A stretch of DNA of 64,000 nucleotides. It comes from Deltaproteobacteria bacterium. GTDB taxonomy: Bacteria; Myxococcota_C; UBA6777. Shown here piece by piece: positions 63,629 through 64,000 of the stretch (its first letter is position 1; the number at the start of each line of letters is the position of its first letter). The position numbers were made by a program, and so were the translations under genes. Under the pieces are notes generated by a model. The model worked only from the letters and a program-made list of their open reading frames with translations, searched no databases and was not told where the DNA came from. The stretch spans positions 496,001 to 560,000 of the forward strand of contig SBHC01000081.1 of assembly GCA_006226375.1 (NCBI GenBank), read 5' to 3'.

Positions 63629-64000
63629 TGCAGTTCTCCTTGTAGAGAGAAACACAACATAAGATCTTCGAGCGGTATCCAATCCACCTTGCTGCTCGCG
63701 GTCGATCCTATGGGCTTCCTCTCGGCAACAAAAAACGCTTCCACAAGATAAACACGGACGAATACAGATGATTCTGAAGTCAGTCCGTTACATACAACAG
63801 ATCCACCGTGACACGGCGATCCAAAACCGAGCAAATTTTTGGTGAAAAAGTTTGCCCACTTTCCACTACATAGATTGTCGTTGAATTGTCACACAAGGAA
63901 GAAAACAAAGACGGAGAGAAGGAGGAGAAAGTGTCGGGAGAAAGGGGACGATCAAAAGGTTAAGACTTCACCTTTCGACGAATCACCAGAGGCACTACAA
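63629..64000 (-). other. Right-end intergenic region, mostly empty
   Basis: About 330 bp without a supported gene up to a possible gene end near 63960. It is A/G-rich on the plus strand near 63900-63950. No tRNA or terminator with a clear T run was found. Confidence 0.4.
63960..64000 (-). CDS. Possible 3' end of a gene running off the window
   Basis: A minus-strand frame enters from the window edge and ends VVPLVIRRKVKS-stop at 63960. The residue pattern suits a membrane or basic C-terminus but 13 codons cannot prove a gene. Confidence 0.3.
   Translation of the reverse strand, partial: VVPLVIRRKVKS

Overview
The window looks like a chromosomal segment from a Gram-negative deltaproteobacterial or Myxococcota-type bacterium. 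Pointers are giant cysteine-repeat lipoproteins combined with beta-propeller repeats, MopE-type metal-binding motifs, a Ser/Thr kinase, twin KirBac channels, signal peptidase II and dense two-strand gene packing with short Shine-Dalgarno-led starts. The lineage is an inference from gene content. No rRNA, tRNA or CRISPR was seen.

Left half (136-30299, minus strand): one apparent five-gene operon, read right to left, encodes predicted secreted or lipid-anchored cysteine-repeat proteins of 421, 1605, 2219, 1355 and 4403 aa. The first two junctions are ATGA stop/start overlaps; the last two gaps are 51 and 97 bp. The first two proteins use one cysteine repeat (consensus DC..S..C...G.C). The third joins that repeat to a second type (CD.....C..GL.C ... 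CDP.....C). The last two use a third type (eight Cys per 43 aa) alternating with seven-bladed beta-propellers. The 4403-aa protein looks like the 1355-aa protein extended by a 52-copy Cys-repeat array, a third propeller, a six-blade NHL propeller and a last Cys repeat. Part of the array has a strict 5-copy (645-bp) higher-order period. This operon is the most unusual system in the window.

Middle (30.8-43.9 kb): two unrelated Fe(II)/2-oxoglutarate oxygenases flank a membrane protein and a double-CDGSH iron-sulfur protein whose promoter region carries a perfect 17-bp palindrome. An O-antigen-ligase/TPR protein follows, then a 191-bp MITE-like element with TA duplications that sits exactly on the stop codon of a sixth Cys-repeat lipoprotein (MopE motifs plus two Cys-repeat types). 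Next come an ABA4-like membrane protein translationally coupled to a kinase with a cyclic-nucleotide-binding domain, and a lysine-rich Sel1-repeat protein.

Right part (44.1-64 kb): a MoxR ATPase/VWA-metallopeptidase pair, a DUF5522-PP-loop ATPase fusion, a MaeB-type malic enzyme, a second secreted lysine-rich protein, an IorAB-type molybdenum oxidoreductase divergent from a di-heme cytochrome c, a parallel-beta-helix protein and a thioredoxin-like protein, a ClpX-like ATPase lacking both the zinc domain and the ClpP-docking loop, two tandem KirBac-type potassium channels, signal peptidase II and three small or membrane proteins.
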